In this document: positions 6,977-15,348 of the stretch, piece by piece
How the letters are laid out: the number at the start of each line of letters is the position of its first letter
Position numbering within the stretch: the stretch's first letter is position 1
Assembly: GCA_022704985.1 (NCBI GenBank)
Contig: JAKJFI010000003.1
Coordinates: 1-17,269 of the forward strand
Source of the DNA: Candidatus Omnitrophota bacterium
GTDB taxonomy: Bacteria > Ratteibacteria > UBA8468 > B48-G9 > JAFGKM01
DNA length: 17,269 nt
Reading direction: 5' to 3'
Position numbers and translations under genes: made by a program
Notes under the pieces: generated by a model
Told to the model about the DNA's origin: nothing
The model's input: the letters and a program-made list of their open reading frames with translations, nothing else
Databases searched by the model: none

Positions 6977-8848
6977 TCATTCGGCACCGGCAGGAGGAAC
7001 CGTTCTCTGTCTTCTTGTGCCGTCTCCGGTCAATCCGCGCTTTCCGGTATTTTTTTGTTTCCCGGAAGGAACTTCCGTAACGCCGCCCGCATCTATTCCT
7101 GTTCCGGTATTCCCCGTGCCTGTCCTATCCAAACTGGTTCCGGCTGTCCCGGGACCCTCCAATGGAACAGCCACCGGCGCCTGTCTTCCGGATCCCTGGG
7201 CAGGTGCATTTCCGAATTTCTTGTCGGAAGCATGACTGCCCGTATCCTGTCCATCCCTGAAAGTTCCTTTCTCTTCAAGCTCGGTTTTCTTAACTGCGGA
7301 GCTGATAGTTGCCCCAGGTCTTATGACAACCTTCTCGCCTTCTTTTAGTCCGGTCTTTATCTCGACCATGGTTTCACTGCTGTCTCCCAGTTCCACTTCC
7401 CTTTCCAGCAGGTTGCCGCCCTGCAAAACAGTGCAATGGGGTTTTCCGCTCTTGAAGAAAACGGCATTCACGGGCACGGTCAAGACATCCTTCAGTTCTC
7501 TTACCAGTATCTCAACCTGTGCGGTCATGCCGGGTTTCAGAAACTCCCTGCTGTCATCAAGCGTTATCTGCGTAACATAAACATTAATATCCGGATTAAG
7601 ATATTTTATCGTTGCGTCGGGCATGAGGGATATTTTTTTTACCTTTCCGGTAAGAGACACGTCCGGAAAAGCGTCAATCCTCACGCTGGCTGGCAGTCCT
7701 TTCTCTATCCTCTTTATCGATGCCTCATGAACTTTTATCTCAACCCCCATGCTCTTGAAATTCGGCAGTTCAAAGAGTTGCTGGTATTGTCTTATCGTTG
7801 TCCCGGGCTGTATCGGAGACTGGCTTGCCCAGGGACGTCCGCTCGTGGCATATGTAACAAATCCCTCTCTTGTTGCAATGATAGTGCATTTACGTATATT
7901 TGCTTCGGTATCCCTCAAATTGTTCCTGTTAAGGATATAGGTTGACCTCCTGCTGTTAAGGTTCGCCTCGTACTGGATTTTCTTTGCCTTGGTAGTTGCT
8001 ATGGTGCGCTCAAGCTGCAGCTTTGCCTCCTCATAATCGGAAAGGAGCTTCTCAACCTGTTTGGTGAAATCGTACTTGAGGAACAATTCATATTCCAGTT
8101 CGGACTGTTCCTGAGAAACCTCCTTCTGCTGAAGAGCAAGCTTGTCGGCTTCAAGTTCAATCTTGGTAACATATCCCTTGTCCGAAAGTTTCTGGCTCCA
8201 TTCCACCTTATCCCTGGCTCTTGCAACCTCTTCCTTGGCAAGGTCTATCTTCGTTTCAAGGGCGCGCTTCTTATTGAGCGCCTCACCCCCAAGATTATCG
8301 CTTTTAAGAATAACGGCAAAGTTTATTTTTTTTTTGCCTATAATACTCTCGGCAAGCTTGTCCCCAAGGTATTTTTTCAAATCCATCTCGGCAAATTTAA
8401 CCTTCAGGTCAGCCTGGGTTATGTCGCTTTCGTTCTGTTTCTTGAGTATCTCCAGGTTCTGTTCCCCTTCGGTGTATGAGGCGAGGCTGTTTTCCACGTT
8501 CAGCTTGAGCTGTTCAAGCCTGTCCTCAAGGTCCTTTGAGTCAAGCTTGACAAGTATTTTTCCGTTCTTTATGTCTTGCTCGGTTATCTCGATGCCTTCA
8601 TCAACCACCTCGAGGATATTCCTGCTTCCCGGCACCTCGTTCACAATCTTCTGGGATTCAAGCGCCACGAGATTGCCGCCTTCGGTAACGGAAATAACCA
8701 TGTCCTGTCTCTGAACCGTATACAGGACAAGCTCGCTGTTCTTCTTTTTCTGAGACTGGATACTGCTCAACAGAAAGACCCCGGCAATCAACAGAAGAGC
8801 AATATAGAAAATCTTATTCCTGAGTATCCTGCTTGGTAATTTTTTCAT
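6977..8848 (-). CDS. macA: MacA-like periplasmic adaptor (HlyD/membrane fusion family) with long disordered tail
   Basis: A 623-residue adaptor that should bridge the inner-membrane permease and the outer-membrane TolC-like protein. One N-terminal helix (KIFYIALLLIAGVFLLSSIQ) anchors it. Then come the first barrel-sandwich half, a very long coiled-coil region (roughly residues 95-330, rich in Glu, Lys, Leu and Gln), the second half with ATREGFVTYATSGRP, a beta-barrel (LPASVRIDAFPDVSLTGKVK, LKPGMTAQVEILV) and the membrane-proximal domain (LKEGEKVVIRPGATI). The last 90 or so residues are Gly/Thr/Pro-rich and look disordered, which ordinary MacA proteins lack. ATG at 8848 follows GGGAGG with 9 bases and overlaps the tolC-like gene by 35 bases. 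A start at 8878 would lengthen the overlap and add residues without a purpose. Confidence 0.9.
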   Translation of the reverse strand: MKKLPSRILRNKIFYIALLLIAGVFLLSSIQSQKKKNSELVLYTVQRQDMVISVTEGGNLVALESQKIVNEVPGSRNILEVVDEGIEITEQDIKNGKILVKLDSKDLEDRLEQLKLNVENSLASYTEGEQNLEILKKQNESDITQADLKVKFAEMDLKKYLGDKLAESIIGKKKINFAVILKSDNLGGEALNKKRALETKIDLAKEEVARARDKVEWSQKLSDKGYVTKIELEADKLALQQKEVSQEQSELEYELFLKYDFTKQVEKLLSDYEEAKLQLERTIATTKAKKIQYEANLNSRRSTYILNRNNLRDTEANIRKCTIIATREGFVTYATSGRPWASQSPIQPGTTIRQYQQLFELPNFKSMGVEIKVHEASIKRIEKGLPASVRIDAFPDVSLTGKVKKISLMPDATIKYLNPDINVYVTQITLDDSREFLKPGMTAQVEILVRELKDVLTVPVNAVFFKSGKPHCTVLQGGNLLEREVELGDSSETMVEIKTGLKEGEKVVIRPGATISSAVKKTELEEKGTFRDGQDTGSHASDKKFGNAPAQGSGRQAPVAVPLEGPGTAGTSLDRTGTGNTGTGIDAGGVTEVPSGKQKNTGKRGLTGDGTRRQRTVPPAGAE

Positions 8849-10403
8849 ACAGGTTATCCTCCCACATACCGTTATCATCCACTTCCATAGACTCGGTGGA
8901 ATAGAGAAACTTCAGATAAGAAACTATGTAATTCACAACGGACGAAGCAAGGTCGTTCTTTGCCGACAGATAAGACTCCTGAGCATCCAGCAGATCCCTG
9001 GTAGTCGCCCGTCCCGCCTGCAATAGAAGGTCGGTGCTTTCTATTCTCCGTTCCGCAAGCGCAAGGCTGCTTTTTTGTATGAGATAACTCTGGTAATATT
9101 CCTCAAGGTTGCGGTACTGTTGGAAAACCTCAAGTATTACCGTATCTCTTTTGTTTTCAAAATTTCGCTGCTGTCTGTTCAGGTTGATGAGCGCCTTCTT
9201 ATATGTATTCCTGTTGGGAAGCCTGTCCAGAGGCAGATTGAACTCAATGCCCGCCCCGTAGGAAAAATCCGTAAAATCAACGGTGGGATGCTGTTCCACA
9301 TCAGTTCTGCCGCTTGCGGACACCTTCAGGTCCACCCTGGGTTTCAATTTATCGAGAGCGATGTTGATTCCGCGCCTGGCATCGTCAACGGAGTCATATT
9401 CAGTGAGCAGGTCAAGCCTTCTGCTCAATGCGCCCCTGATAGAATCCCTGACGTCAAAATCAGACATTGTCACTCCGAATTCCACAAGATGTTCCAGGAG
9501 ATTTTCATCCAGAAGCAGGCGGGATTCCGTCGGAAAACCGAGGAATATTTTAAAACTGTCCAGCTGATAATTATATGAATTTCCTGCGTTGACCCATCTC
9601 TGGTAAGCCGCGTACTCGTTCTGTTTTGCCTGGTCCACCTGGAAAGAGGCGATTCTACCCGCCTGTGCAAGCATCTCTATCCTTTCCCTCGTTGACTTCA
9701 GGCTTTCATAGTTATTCTTGTAATTTTCCGTTCTGTTCTTAATAAGGAGCAGTTGAAGAAATTTTTCTGTCGTATCTATGGAAAAATTCTTCTGGTATCT
9801 TGCAAATGCTCTTATCTGATACACCGCGTTTCTTTCGGCCTGTATCAAGTTTTCCTGCGCTATGTTACGGCCGGCCCCCCGTAACAACGGCTGGAGGATA
9901 TTCATGGAGACAATAGTCTGGATATCGGTATTCTTATCACCCGTCAGATATCGCACGAAATCCTTTGTTATGTCAAATGCTATCTGAGTCCCTTCTGCAA
10001 GCCATTTCAGCAACCCGAAACTTATTCCTCCAGATACGTTTTCATCGCCCCTATTGCTCCAGCCAATGTCGCCGCCAAGATTGTATCTCGAAGTGAAGAG
10101 GTAACGCTGATAAGTCAGGTCAAGAATATTGATGTAAACATCTTCCTGCATGGATTTATAGGTCCTGTTATTCTCAAAGGAACGCGCAATAGCGTCTCTC
10201 AAATTCAGGATTATGGTTTCAGAAAGAACTTCGTCGCTTATGGACGCGGCGGCATCCGGCAGGGACTGCGTTCTTACCTCTGCCTTCTTCTCATCTATAA
10301 TGCCGTATATCTGCTTATCTGCCGATTCTTCCAGATATCTGGTGGAACATCCGGCAAAAAAAAGAAAAAAAACAGGCATACATAGAACTATGCGTTTATC
10401 CAT
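8814..10403 (-). CDS. TolC-family outer-membrane efflux lipoprotein
   Basis: A 529-residue outer-membrane factor. A lipoprotein signal peptide ends in a lipobox-like FFAGC with the lipidated Cys at 19. The rest is the duplicated OEP architecture: each half has long amphipathic helices and short amphipathic strands, for example SRYNLGGDIGWSNRG and FSYGAGIEFNLPLDR, which enter the membrane barrel. The C-terminal helix motif LLLQAGRATTRDLLDAQESY, with 'R-L-A-Q' pattern and alternating Ala, is characteristic of TolC/OprM proteins. It would form the exit duct of the exporter encoded by the next three genes. ATG at 10403 has GGAAG 6 bases upstream. It begins 52 bases after the oxidoreductase gene and overlaps macA, so it is the first gene of the exporter cluster. 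Confidence 0.9.
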   Translation of the reverse strand: MDKRIVLCMPVFFLFFAGCSTRYLEESADKQIYGIIDEKKAEVRTQSLPDAAASISDEVLSETIILNLRDAIARSFENNRTYKSMQEDVYINILDLTYQRYLFTSRYNLGGDIGWSNRGDENVSGGISFGLLKWLAEGTQIAFDITKDFVRYLTGDKNTDIQTIVSMNILQPLLRGAGRNIAQENLIQAERNAVYQIRAFARYQKNFSIDTTEKFLQLLLIKNRTENYKNNYESLKSTRERIEMLAQAGRIASFQVDQAKQNEYAAYQRWVNAGNSYNYQLDSFKIFLGFPTESRLLLDENLLEHLVEFGVTMSDFDVRDSIRGALSRRLDLLTEYDSVDDARRGINIALDKLKPRVDLKVSASGRTDVEQHPTVDFTDFSYGAGIEFNLPLDRLPNRNTYKKALINLNRQQRNFENKRDTVILEVFQQYRNLEEYYQSYLIQKSSLALAERRIESTDLLLQAGRATTRDLLDAQESYLSAKNDLASSVVNYIVSYLKFLYSTESMEVDDNGMWEDNLYEKITKQDTQE

Positions 10404-10455
10404 TTTAGACTTCCGACTGACAACTTTGTTTAGACGTCGTTTTGACTGTAATAGT

Positions 10456-11532
10456 TTAGTCTACCTTAACCGGTTTCTTTGTCAGTGCGGACAGGTAAAT
10501 CGCATCTATTATTCTCATGAGAATTACGGCTTCTTCGGGAGTCGAATACGGTTCTTCCTCGCCAGCAACCGCTTTTACAAAATTGACTACCGCTCTCTCC
10601 CTGCCCATCTTCTCGTCAGGTTCGGTTATTATCCTTTTATTGACGGGCTTGCCGTATTCCATCGAATAAATCTGGCAGTCATCTATTGCAGTATCGTCTA
10701 TGCCGTCCCTGCCGAATAATCTCCTTATCATTCCTCCGGATTTACTCCCCTGGAAAGTTACGGACACTTCTTCCCTGGCATTCATCTCCGCCCAGCTGTT
10801 TCTTGCAAAAAGAACCTGGTCCGTTTTGAATCTTATGAACGCATGGGAGGCGGTTTCAACATCCATGACGCCTCCCTTTACATCGGGGATGCCCCAGGGT
10901 CCCTTGAAATCAGAGTTGCCTGAAAAATCGTCGAAGGTACCGGCAAGAACCCAATCAGGTTCGGGAAATCCCATGAAATAGAGCGCAAGATCTATCATAT
11001 GCAGCAGGTCTATAACCGGACCTCCCCCCGAAAGAGCCTTCTGCGTAAACCATCCCCCGAATCCCGGTATGCCGCACCTGCGCACCCAGAGCGCCTGCGC
11101 GGAATTTATCCGACCTGTTTCTCCTTTCCTGATGTACTGCATGAGCGCCTGCGCCTCAGGTCTTGCCCTGTTGTTGAAATCGAACATCAGAGTTTTCCCG
11201 GTCTTCTTTGCTGTTTCAGCCATTCCTATCATTTCCTTTGCATTCAGGGCGGGAGGTTTCTCGCAGAAAACATTCCTGCCGGCCTGCAGCGCCCCGGTCA
11301 CAACCTCGCAGTGCAACTTGTTGGGGAGGCATACGCTCACCAGGTCAACGTCTGATTTGTCCAACATTTCACCGTAAGTGGAGTAAACCTTTCTGATACC
11401 GTATTTTTCCGCCTTTTCCTTCGCCCTGGCTATATCCATATCAGCTACGGCCTCAACGACAACGCCAGACGCAAGATATCCCCTTATGTGATAGTCAGCT
11501 ATTCCACCCGCACCTATTATTCCTGCTTTCAT
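10456..11532 (-). CDS. Gfo/Idh/MocA family NAD(P)-dependent oxidoreductase
   Basis: A 358-residue enzyme with an N-terminal Rossmann fold (AGIIGAGGIADYH, dinucleotide loop at residues 7-12), the family motif CEKPPALN (EKP at 91-93, Lys being the usual catalytic base), and a C-terminal alpha/beta domain. The catalytic strand region reads SGGGPVIDLLHMIDLALYFMG, with D175, H178 and D181. Most relatives have D-x-G-x-H, so one residue seems to be missing between Asp and His. Members act on sugars, inositols, bile pigments and nucleotide sugars; the substrate here cannot be read from the sequence. ATG at 11532 is chosen because GGAGG lies 6 bases upstream; the GTG at 11538 would put that site against the start codon. 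The upstream gene is purD, whose stop lies 2 bases before this start. Confidence 0.9.
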   Translation of the reverse strand: MKAGIIGAGGIADYHIRGYLASGVVVEAVADMDIARAKEKAEKYGIRKVYSTYGEMLDKSDVDLVSVCLPNKLHCEVVTGALQAGRNVFCEKPPALNAKEMIGMAETAKKTGKTLMFDFNNRARPEAQALMQYIRKGETGRINSAQALWVRRCGIPGFGGWFTQKALSGGGPVIDLLHMIDLALYFMGFPEPDWVLAGTFDDFSGNSDFKGPWGIPDVKGGVMDVETASHAFIRFKTDQVLFARNSWAEMNAREEVSVTFQGSKSGGMIRRLFGRDGIDDTAIDDCQIYSMEYGKPVNKRIITEPDEKMGRERAVVNFVKAVAGEEEPYSTPEEAVILMRIIDAIYLSALTKKPVKVD

Positions 11533-11534
11533 TT

Positions 11535-12788
11535 TCACCCTCCTATGTCAGTCCTGTAATGTTTGCCTTCGAAATTTATGATTTCCGCCGCCCGATATAC
11601 CTTTTCTCTCGCGGCAGCAACGCTTTCCGCCAGTGCTGTTATCCCAAGGACGCGCCCGCCCGAAGTCACAAGTTTCCCATCTTCCGTTTTCCTGGTTCCT
11701 GCATGAAATACGGTAACATCATCAGCTATTTCATCCCCCCCCCTAATCTCCATGTCTTTCTCGTACTCTCCGGGATAACCGCCGGACGCGAGAATCACGC
11801 AGACGGATTTCATGTCGCTCCAATGTATGCTTGTTCTATTCAAAGCGTTTTCAGCAACCGCCTCCATAACTTCAGAAAGACTGCTCTCCATTCTCGGCAG
11901 AATGACTTGAGTTTCAGGGTCTCCAAATCTAACATTGTATTCCAAAACATAGGGTCCTTTTTCCGTCAGCATGATGCCGAAGTATAAAACTCCCCTGTAG
12001 TCAATACCGTCTTTCCGAAGGCCCTCAAGAGTAGGCATGACTATATTCTCTTGTATGATGTTTTCCAATCCGGAAGTGAAAACGGCGGGGGGAGAATAAC
12101 AGCCCATGCCGCCCGTGTTGGGACCCCTGTCCCAGTCAAAAGCCCTCTTATAATCCTTGGCCGGAACCATGGGAACAAAATGTGTCGTGTCCGTGAATAC
12201 AAGATAGGACATCTCTGTACCGGACAGACAGTCCTCGATAATCACCGTGCGGTTCCCTTTGCCGAAAATCCCGTCAACGTATATCTTTTCAAGAAAATCT
12301 CTTGCCTGCTCGATGTTTTCCGAAACCTGCACACCCTTGCCTGCCGCAAGACCGTCATACTTTATCACGCAGGGGAATTCTCTTTTTTCAAGAATTCTCA
12401 TTCCCTCTTCAATATCGCCTGCCAGCGAAAAATCCGCTGTCGGAACATTGTGTCTTTTCATGAATTGTTTTGCAAAAAGCTTGGACGATTCGAGAGCAGC
12501 CCCTTCCTTCCCGGGGCCGAAAATCTTCATGCCATTTTGGCGGAAGATATCGGCTATTCCGGCTGAGAGCGGAACCTCCGGACCGACAACCGTCAGGTCA
12601 ACACCCTTCAGTGACGCAATAGAGGCTATTTCCCCGGGCGCGCCGCTTTCAACGGTAAGACATTCCGCTTCTTGGGAAATCCCGCCGTTTCCAGGCAATG
12701 CAAGGATTTGACTGTTCGCATTATCTTTCTTAAGCTTCCATACTATCGCATGTTCCCTGCCTCCGCTACCGATAACCAATATCTTCAT
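11535..12788 (-). CDS. purD: Phosphoribosylamine--glycine ligase (GAR synthetase)
   Basis: A 417-residue ATP-grasp enzyme for the second step of purine synthesis: 5-phosphoribosylamine plus glycine plus ATP to GAR. The N-terminal domain begins MKILVIGSGGREHAI (GSGGREHA at 7-14). The ATP-grasp region has VIKYDGLAAGKGV (around 141-153) and RGPNTGGMG (221-229), and the signature RFGDPETQ stands at 287-294 with metal-binding Glu/Asp. Length and order are standard, with no fusion to purM or purN. ATG at 12788 has a perfect GGAGG (12796-12800) 7 bases upstream, which overlaps the end of the CPBP gene 3 bases before. No other purine gene is in the window, so it is a detached pur gene. Confidence 0.97.
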   Translation of the reverse strand: MKILVIGSGGREHAIVWKLKKDNANSQILALPGNGGISQEAECLTVESGAPGEIASIASLKGVDLTVVGPEVPLSAGIADIFRQNGMKIFGPGKEGAALESSKLFAKQFMKRHNVPTADFSLAGDIEEGMRILEKREFPCVIKYDGLAAGKGVQVSENIEQARDFLEKIYVDGIFGKGNRTVIIEDCLSGTEMSYLVFTDTTHFVPMVPAKDYKRAFDWDRGPNTGGMGCYSPPAVFTSGLENIIQENIVMPTLEGLRKDGIDYRGVLYFGIMLTEKGPYVLEYNVRFGDPETQVILPRMESSLSEVMEAVAENALNRTSIHWSDMKSVCVILASGGYPGEYEKDMEIRGGDEIADDVTVFHAGTRKTEDGKLVTSGGRVLGITALAESVAAAREKVYRAAEIINFEGKHYRTDIGG

Positions 12789-12791
12789 TAC

Positions 12792-13526
12792 TCATCCTCC
12801 AAACGTTTTCGCTATATCGATATATTTAACTATGAAAACCGCAACATTTGCGAAAAAGTTATTGAAAAAATGCACGACTATAGGTAACCACAGATTTTGA
12901 TGTTTTTCAAACAGGCACGCAAGCAATATACCGAACGCGAACAAACTCGCGCAGACGAATATCTCGTTATGCATAAGCGCAAAGATTGCAGAGCTCAGAA
13001 TCATCGACGCGCGCACGCCGAACCTTTCTCTCAATGCCGGATAGACAACACCCCTGAATATAATCTCTTCTGTAACCGGCGCCACAACGCAACTGGTGAA
13101 AAAAAGGATAGAAAGCATGTAGAAAGAATCAGTTTCAAGATAGAAAGACATTATCTGCTGAGGCACCGGATTAAACCCGAGAATCCTGAAGAATGCAACA
13201 GAAGCAAGCGTAATCATGAAGAGCACCGGGAAAAAAAGCATGTATATTGTGAAACCCCGGGATAGCGGAAAATTCGTTTTTTTGAGGATAGACAGGATAT
13301 ACGTTCTGAACCTTCTAAACAGATAACAAACGAGCACCAGCATCAGCAACAAGGTATTGAAAAGCCCCCACAAAAATAAAAATGCCGAGTCGGAAGAAAT
13401 CAGACTGAATTTAGTATAAGCGACAGAAGCAAGGAGAGAAAATGCGACCATCAGCAAAATGATTGTCACCGCTGTGGTAAAATCCGGTTTATTTATTTCA
13501 TTCACCGATAATTTTGGTATCCTCAT
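12792..13526 (-). CDS. CPBP-family intramembrane glutamic protease (Rce1/Abi-like)
   Basis: A membrane protein of 244 residues with about seven hydrophobic helices. The three CPBP motifs are present (numbered from ATG 13526): E153-E154-x3-R158 in TEEIIFRGVVYP, F182xxxH186 in FALMHNEIF, and H219xxxN223 in VVHFFNNFF. These Glu and His residues form the active site of Rce1-type intramembrane proteases. Bacterial members mature peptides, give bacteriocin self-immunity or have unknown roles. There is no peptide gene nearby that would point to bacteriocin maturation. The start is uncertain: ATG 13526 overlaps pilT by 29 bases; GTG 13541 and GTG 13505 are also possible and none has a strong ribosome-binding site, which suggests translational coupling to pilT. 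Confidence 0.87.
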   Translation of the reverse strand: MRIPKLSVNEINKPDFTTAVTIILLMVAFSLLASVAYTKFSLISSDSAFLFLWGLFNTLLLMLVLVCYLFRRFRTYILSILKKTNFPLSRGFTIYMLFFPVLFMITLASVAFFRILGFNPVPQQIMSFYLETDSFYMLSILFFTSCVVAPVTEEIIFRGVVYPALRERFGVRASMILSSAIFALMHNEIFVCASLFAFGILLACLFEKHQNLWLPIVVHFFNNFFANVAVFIVKYIDIAKTFGG

Positions 13527-14598
13527 CCAGGTATATGCCACGGAGATTCATCTCAAGGGTGTGGGGAGCTGGAGAAACCGCAAATCCAGTTTCAGGTTCA
13601 ATCATATCGTTCTGTATAAGCTTTACAAGATGCTGGTTGAACGTCTGCATGCCGCGCTCGGAATCCGATGCCATTGCAGAATAGAGCTTATTCAGCTTGT
13701 TTTCCTGGATAAGCTTGGCGATTATGGGGGTCACTATCATTACCTCGCAAACAGGAACGAGACCTGTCTGATCCTTCCTGGGAACCAGTTTCTGGCAGAC
13801 TGATGCCCGCAGATGATATGAAATCACCTTTCGTATCTGTTCATGCTGGGTCGAAGGGAAAAAATCGAGAATCCTCATAATCGTAGAAAGGGTGTCTATG
13901 GTATGAAGGGTGGCAAAAACCAGATGACCGGTTTCACAGGCATTTATCGCCGCCTGAAAGGTATTGACGTCTCTCAATTCCCCGATAAGTATGATATCGG
14001 GGTCCTCCCTCAGTACGTATTTCAGTGCTGTGGTAAAAGAACTGGTATCGATACCGACTTCCCTCTGGTTAATTACCGACTTATCGTCGTGATAAAGATA
14101 TTCTATAGGGTCCTCTATGGTTACTATATGTTTTTCTTTTTCCCTGTTGATATGCTCTATCATCGCGGCAAGAGTCGTGGACTTGCCGCATCCTGTCGGT
14201 CCGGTAACCAGAACTATACCATCGTTAAAAAGCGCAATTTTTCCCAGGACTTCCGGCAGGCTCAGTTCTGCAAAAGTTGGAATTTTATCCTTTATCCTTC
14301 TGAAAACCAGACCTGTATGCCCCCTCTGCTTGAAGGCATTCACCCGGTATCTTCCTATCTCGGGATCGTCGAAAGCAAAATCGGCATCCCTGTCTTTTCT
14401 GAAAGATTCCAACTGGTCCGGAGTCATAACCCTGGCAAGTATCGCTTCAATATCTGCTTCAGACAGAACGTTCTCCCACTCATCAATAACCTTCAATTCC
14501 TTCTTTATGCGCAACATCGGTTTCCTGCCGAACTTTATATGAAGGTCTGAAGCGGTTTTCTGCTTCATGAGTTTCAACAGCGAAGTGAGATCCTTCAT
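13498..14598 (-). CDS. pilT: Type IV pilus twitching-motility ATPase PilT (retraction motor)
   Basis: A 366-residue secretion ATPase of the PilT/PilU type, which depolymerises pili at the inner membrane. An N-terminal PAS-like domain starts with ASDLHIKFGRKPMLRI. The core has Walker A GPTGCGKST (133-141), the Asp box TIEDPIEY (160-167), Walker B ILIGELRD (203-210) and the His box ATLHT (229-233). The C-terminal region LIQENKLNKLYSAM followed by GMQTFNQHL corresponds to the retraction-specific AIRNLIREG stretch of PilT, but only LI and E match well, so a PilU-like role is possible. PilB-type assembly ATPases have an extra N-terminal domain and Cys-zinc site, both absent. The ATG at 14598 overlaps the rpoZ stop as ATGA. 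No other pilus gene is adjacent, only the prepilin fossil at 4523. Confidence 0.94.
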   Translation of the reverse strand: MKDLTSLLKLMKQKTASDLHIKFGRKPMLRIKKELKVIDEWENVLSEADIEAILARVMTPDQLESFRKDRDADFAFDDPEIGRYRVNAFKQRGHTGLVFRRIKDKIPTFAELSLPEVLGKIALFNDGIVLVTGPTGCGKSTTLAAMIEHINREKEKHIVTIEDPIEYLYHDDKSVINQREVGIDTSSFTTALKYVLREDPDIILIGELRDVNTFQAAINACETGHLVFATLHTIDTLSTIMRILDFFPSTQHEQIRKVISYHLRASVCQKLVPRKDQTGLVPVCEVMIVTPIIAKLIQENKLNKLYSAMASDSERGMQTFNQHLVKLIQNDMIEPETGFAVSPAPHTLEMNLRGIYLDEDTKIIGE

Positions 14599-14786
14599 TG
14601 CGCGCTCTCTGTCTCCCCATCCAGAAATTCTTTCATGGCAATCTGAACAGGATTTGATTCCTTTATATCGGACGAAACAGCCTTTCCTTTCATTATAGCA
14701 TGCGCCCTTTCAGCCAGCCTGCATATCAATTCATATATATTACTCTGCCTGTCAAACTTGTCGAGCAACCTCAGGTTTTTTTCCAT
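14595..14786 (-). CDS. rpoZ: DNA-directed RNA polymerase omega subunit
   Basis: A 63-residue protein, at the short end of the omega family. The conserved core is visible: YELICRLAERAHAIMKG corresponds to the 'FELVLVAAKRARQL' helix that clamps the beta' C-terminus, and NPVQIAMKEFLDGE to the 'KPVxIALxEIAxGK' segment. Omega helps assemble and stabilise RNA polymerase. Position supports the call: it follows rpoA and rplQ at a distance of 45 bases. The ATG at 14786 has only a weak purine-rich GAGAGA stretch upstream. Its TGA overlaps the pilT start by four bases, an arrangement that ties pilT translation to an RNA polymerase gene. Confidence 0.85.
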   Translation of the reverse strand: MEKNLRLLDKFDRQSNIYELICRLAERAHAIMKGKAVSSDIKESNPVQIAMKEFLDGETESAQ

Positions 14787-14831
14787 TTATCGTCTCTCGT
14801 TTTCAATTGTCTGCAACTCTAAACTGTCTTT

Positions 14832-15182
14832 TTACTGCACCAGTTTAATTATCGCCATTTTGGCACTGTCTCCTGCTCTGGGTGACAGTTTTATTATTTG
14901 GGTGTACCCGCCATTTCTTTCCTTGTACTGTTCGGAAATTTTCTTGACTCTCTCAATGCTCGGAGCATGATTCAGGATGGAGTTAATCCTTCGATAACTT
15001 GCCAGGTCGCCTTTCTTTCCCATGGTTATTATTTTTTCCGCTACGCGCTGCAGCTCCTTGGCCTTTGTTTCAGTAGTTTCTAACGTGCTGTACTGGAAAA
15101 AACTTATCGCCAAGTTTCTCATCAAAGCCTTCCTGTGAGATTTGTTTCTACCGATTTTTCTTATTCTTGTCTTGTGCCTCAT
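14832..15182 (-). CDS. rplQ: 50S ribosomal protein L17
   Basis: A 116-residue L17, of typical bacterial length. The N-terminus MRHKTRIRKIGRNKSHRKAL and the following MRNLAISFFQYSTLETTETKAKEL match the family hallmark (MRHxxxxxxLxRxxxHRxAxLRNxxxxLxxHxxIxTTxxKAKEL). The C-terminus GGYTQIIKLSPRAGDSAKMAIIKLV also fits, with the usual G-Y-T-R replaced by G-Y-T-Q. It follows rpoA as in most bacteria, but 166 bases away because a repeat element occupies the gap. ATG at 15182 has AGGA about 8-9 bases upstream. Confidence 0.97.
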   Translation of the reverse strand: MRHKTRIRKIGRNKSHRKALMRNLAISFFQYSTLETTETKAKELQRVAEKIITMGKKGDLASYRRINSILNHAPSIERVKKISEQYKERNGGYTQIIKLSPRAGDSAKMAIIKLVQ

Positions 15183-15218
15183 TTTCAGTTTCCTTTTACC
15201 CTGGAACCGACGCTTTCT

Positions 15219-15326
15219 GTCGTTGCGAGCTAAGTCCGCCGCAGCTTTGACGCAGGCGGGAGTTTTTCACGAATCAATCTCAAGTTTATTCAGAGATTGC
15301 TTCGTCGCTCTGCTCCTCGCGATGAC
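15219..15326. repeat. Palindromic intergenic repeat element between rpoA and rplQ
   Basis: A 108-base element with near-identical inverted ends: GTCGTTGCGAG (15219-15229) and CTCGCGATGAC (15316-15326) pair at 9 of 11 positions. An inner inverted pair, CAATCTC (15275-15281) and GAGATTG (15293-15299), forms a central hairpin. The right half, GATTGCTTCGTCGCTCTGC and onward, closely resembles the 'GAGATTGCTTCGTCGC..CTCGCAATGAC' intergenic repeats seen in many bacterial genomes. It contains no reading frame of note and is too short for a transposase, so it is a REP/MITE-like element. Shortened relatives lie at 729-756 and 16455-16481. As RNA it would fold into a long hairpin in the middle of the rpsD-rpoA-rplQ message. 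Confidence 0.75.
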
Positions 15327-15348
15327 GATTTGTGAGGAGTTCAGGGTT

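Noticed and set aside
7018..7240. GC- and Pro-rich plus-strand frames opposite the macA tail
   Set aside because: They mirror the Gly/Thr-rich adaptor tail. The minus frame is continuous with a clear HlyD-family protein.
15219..15326. CRISPR-like or transposon interpretation of the spacer repeats
   Set aside because: There are only scattered, diverged and truncated copies without regular spacing, no cas genes and no transposase frame.
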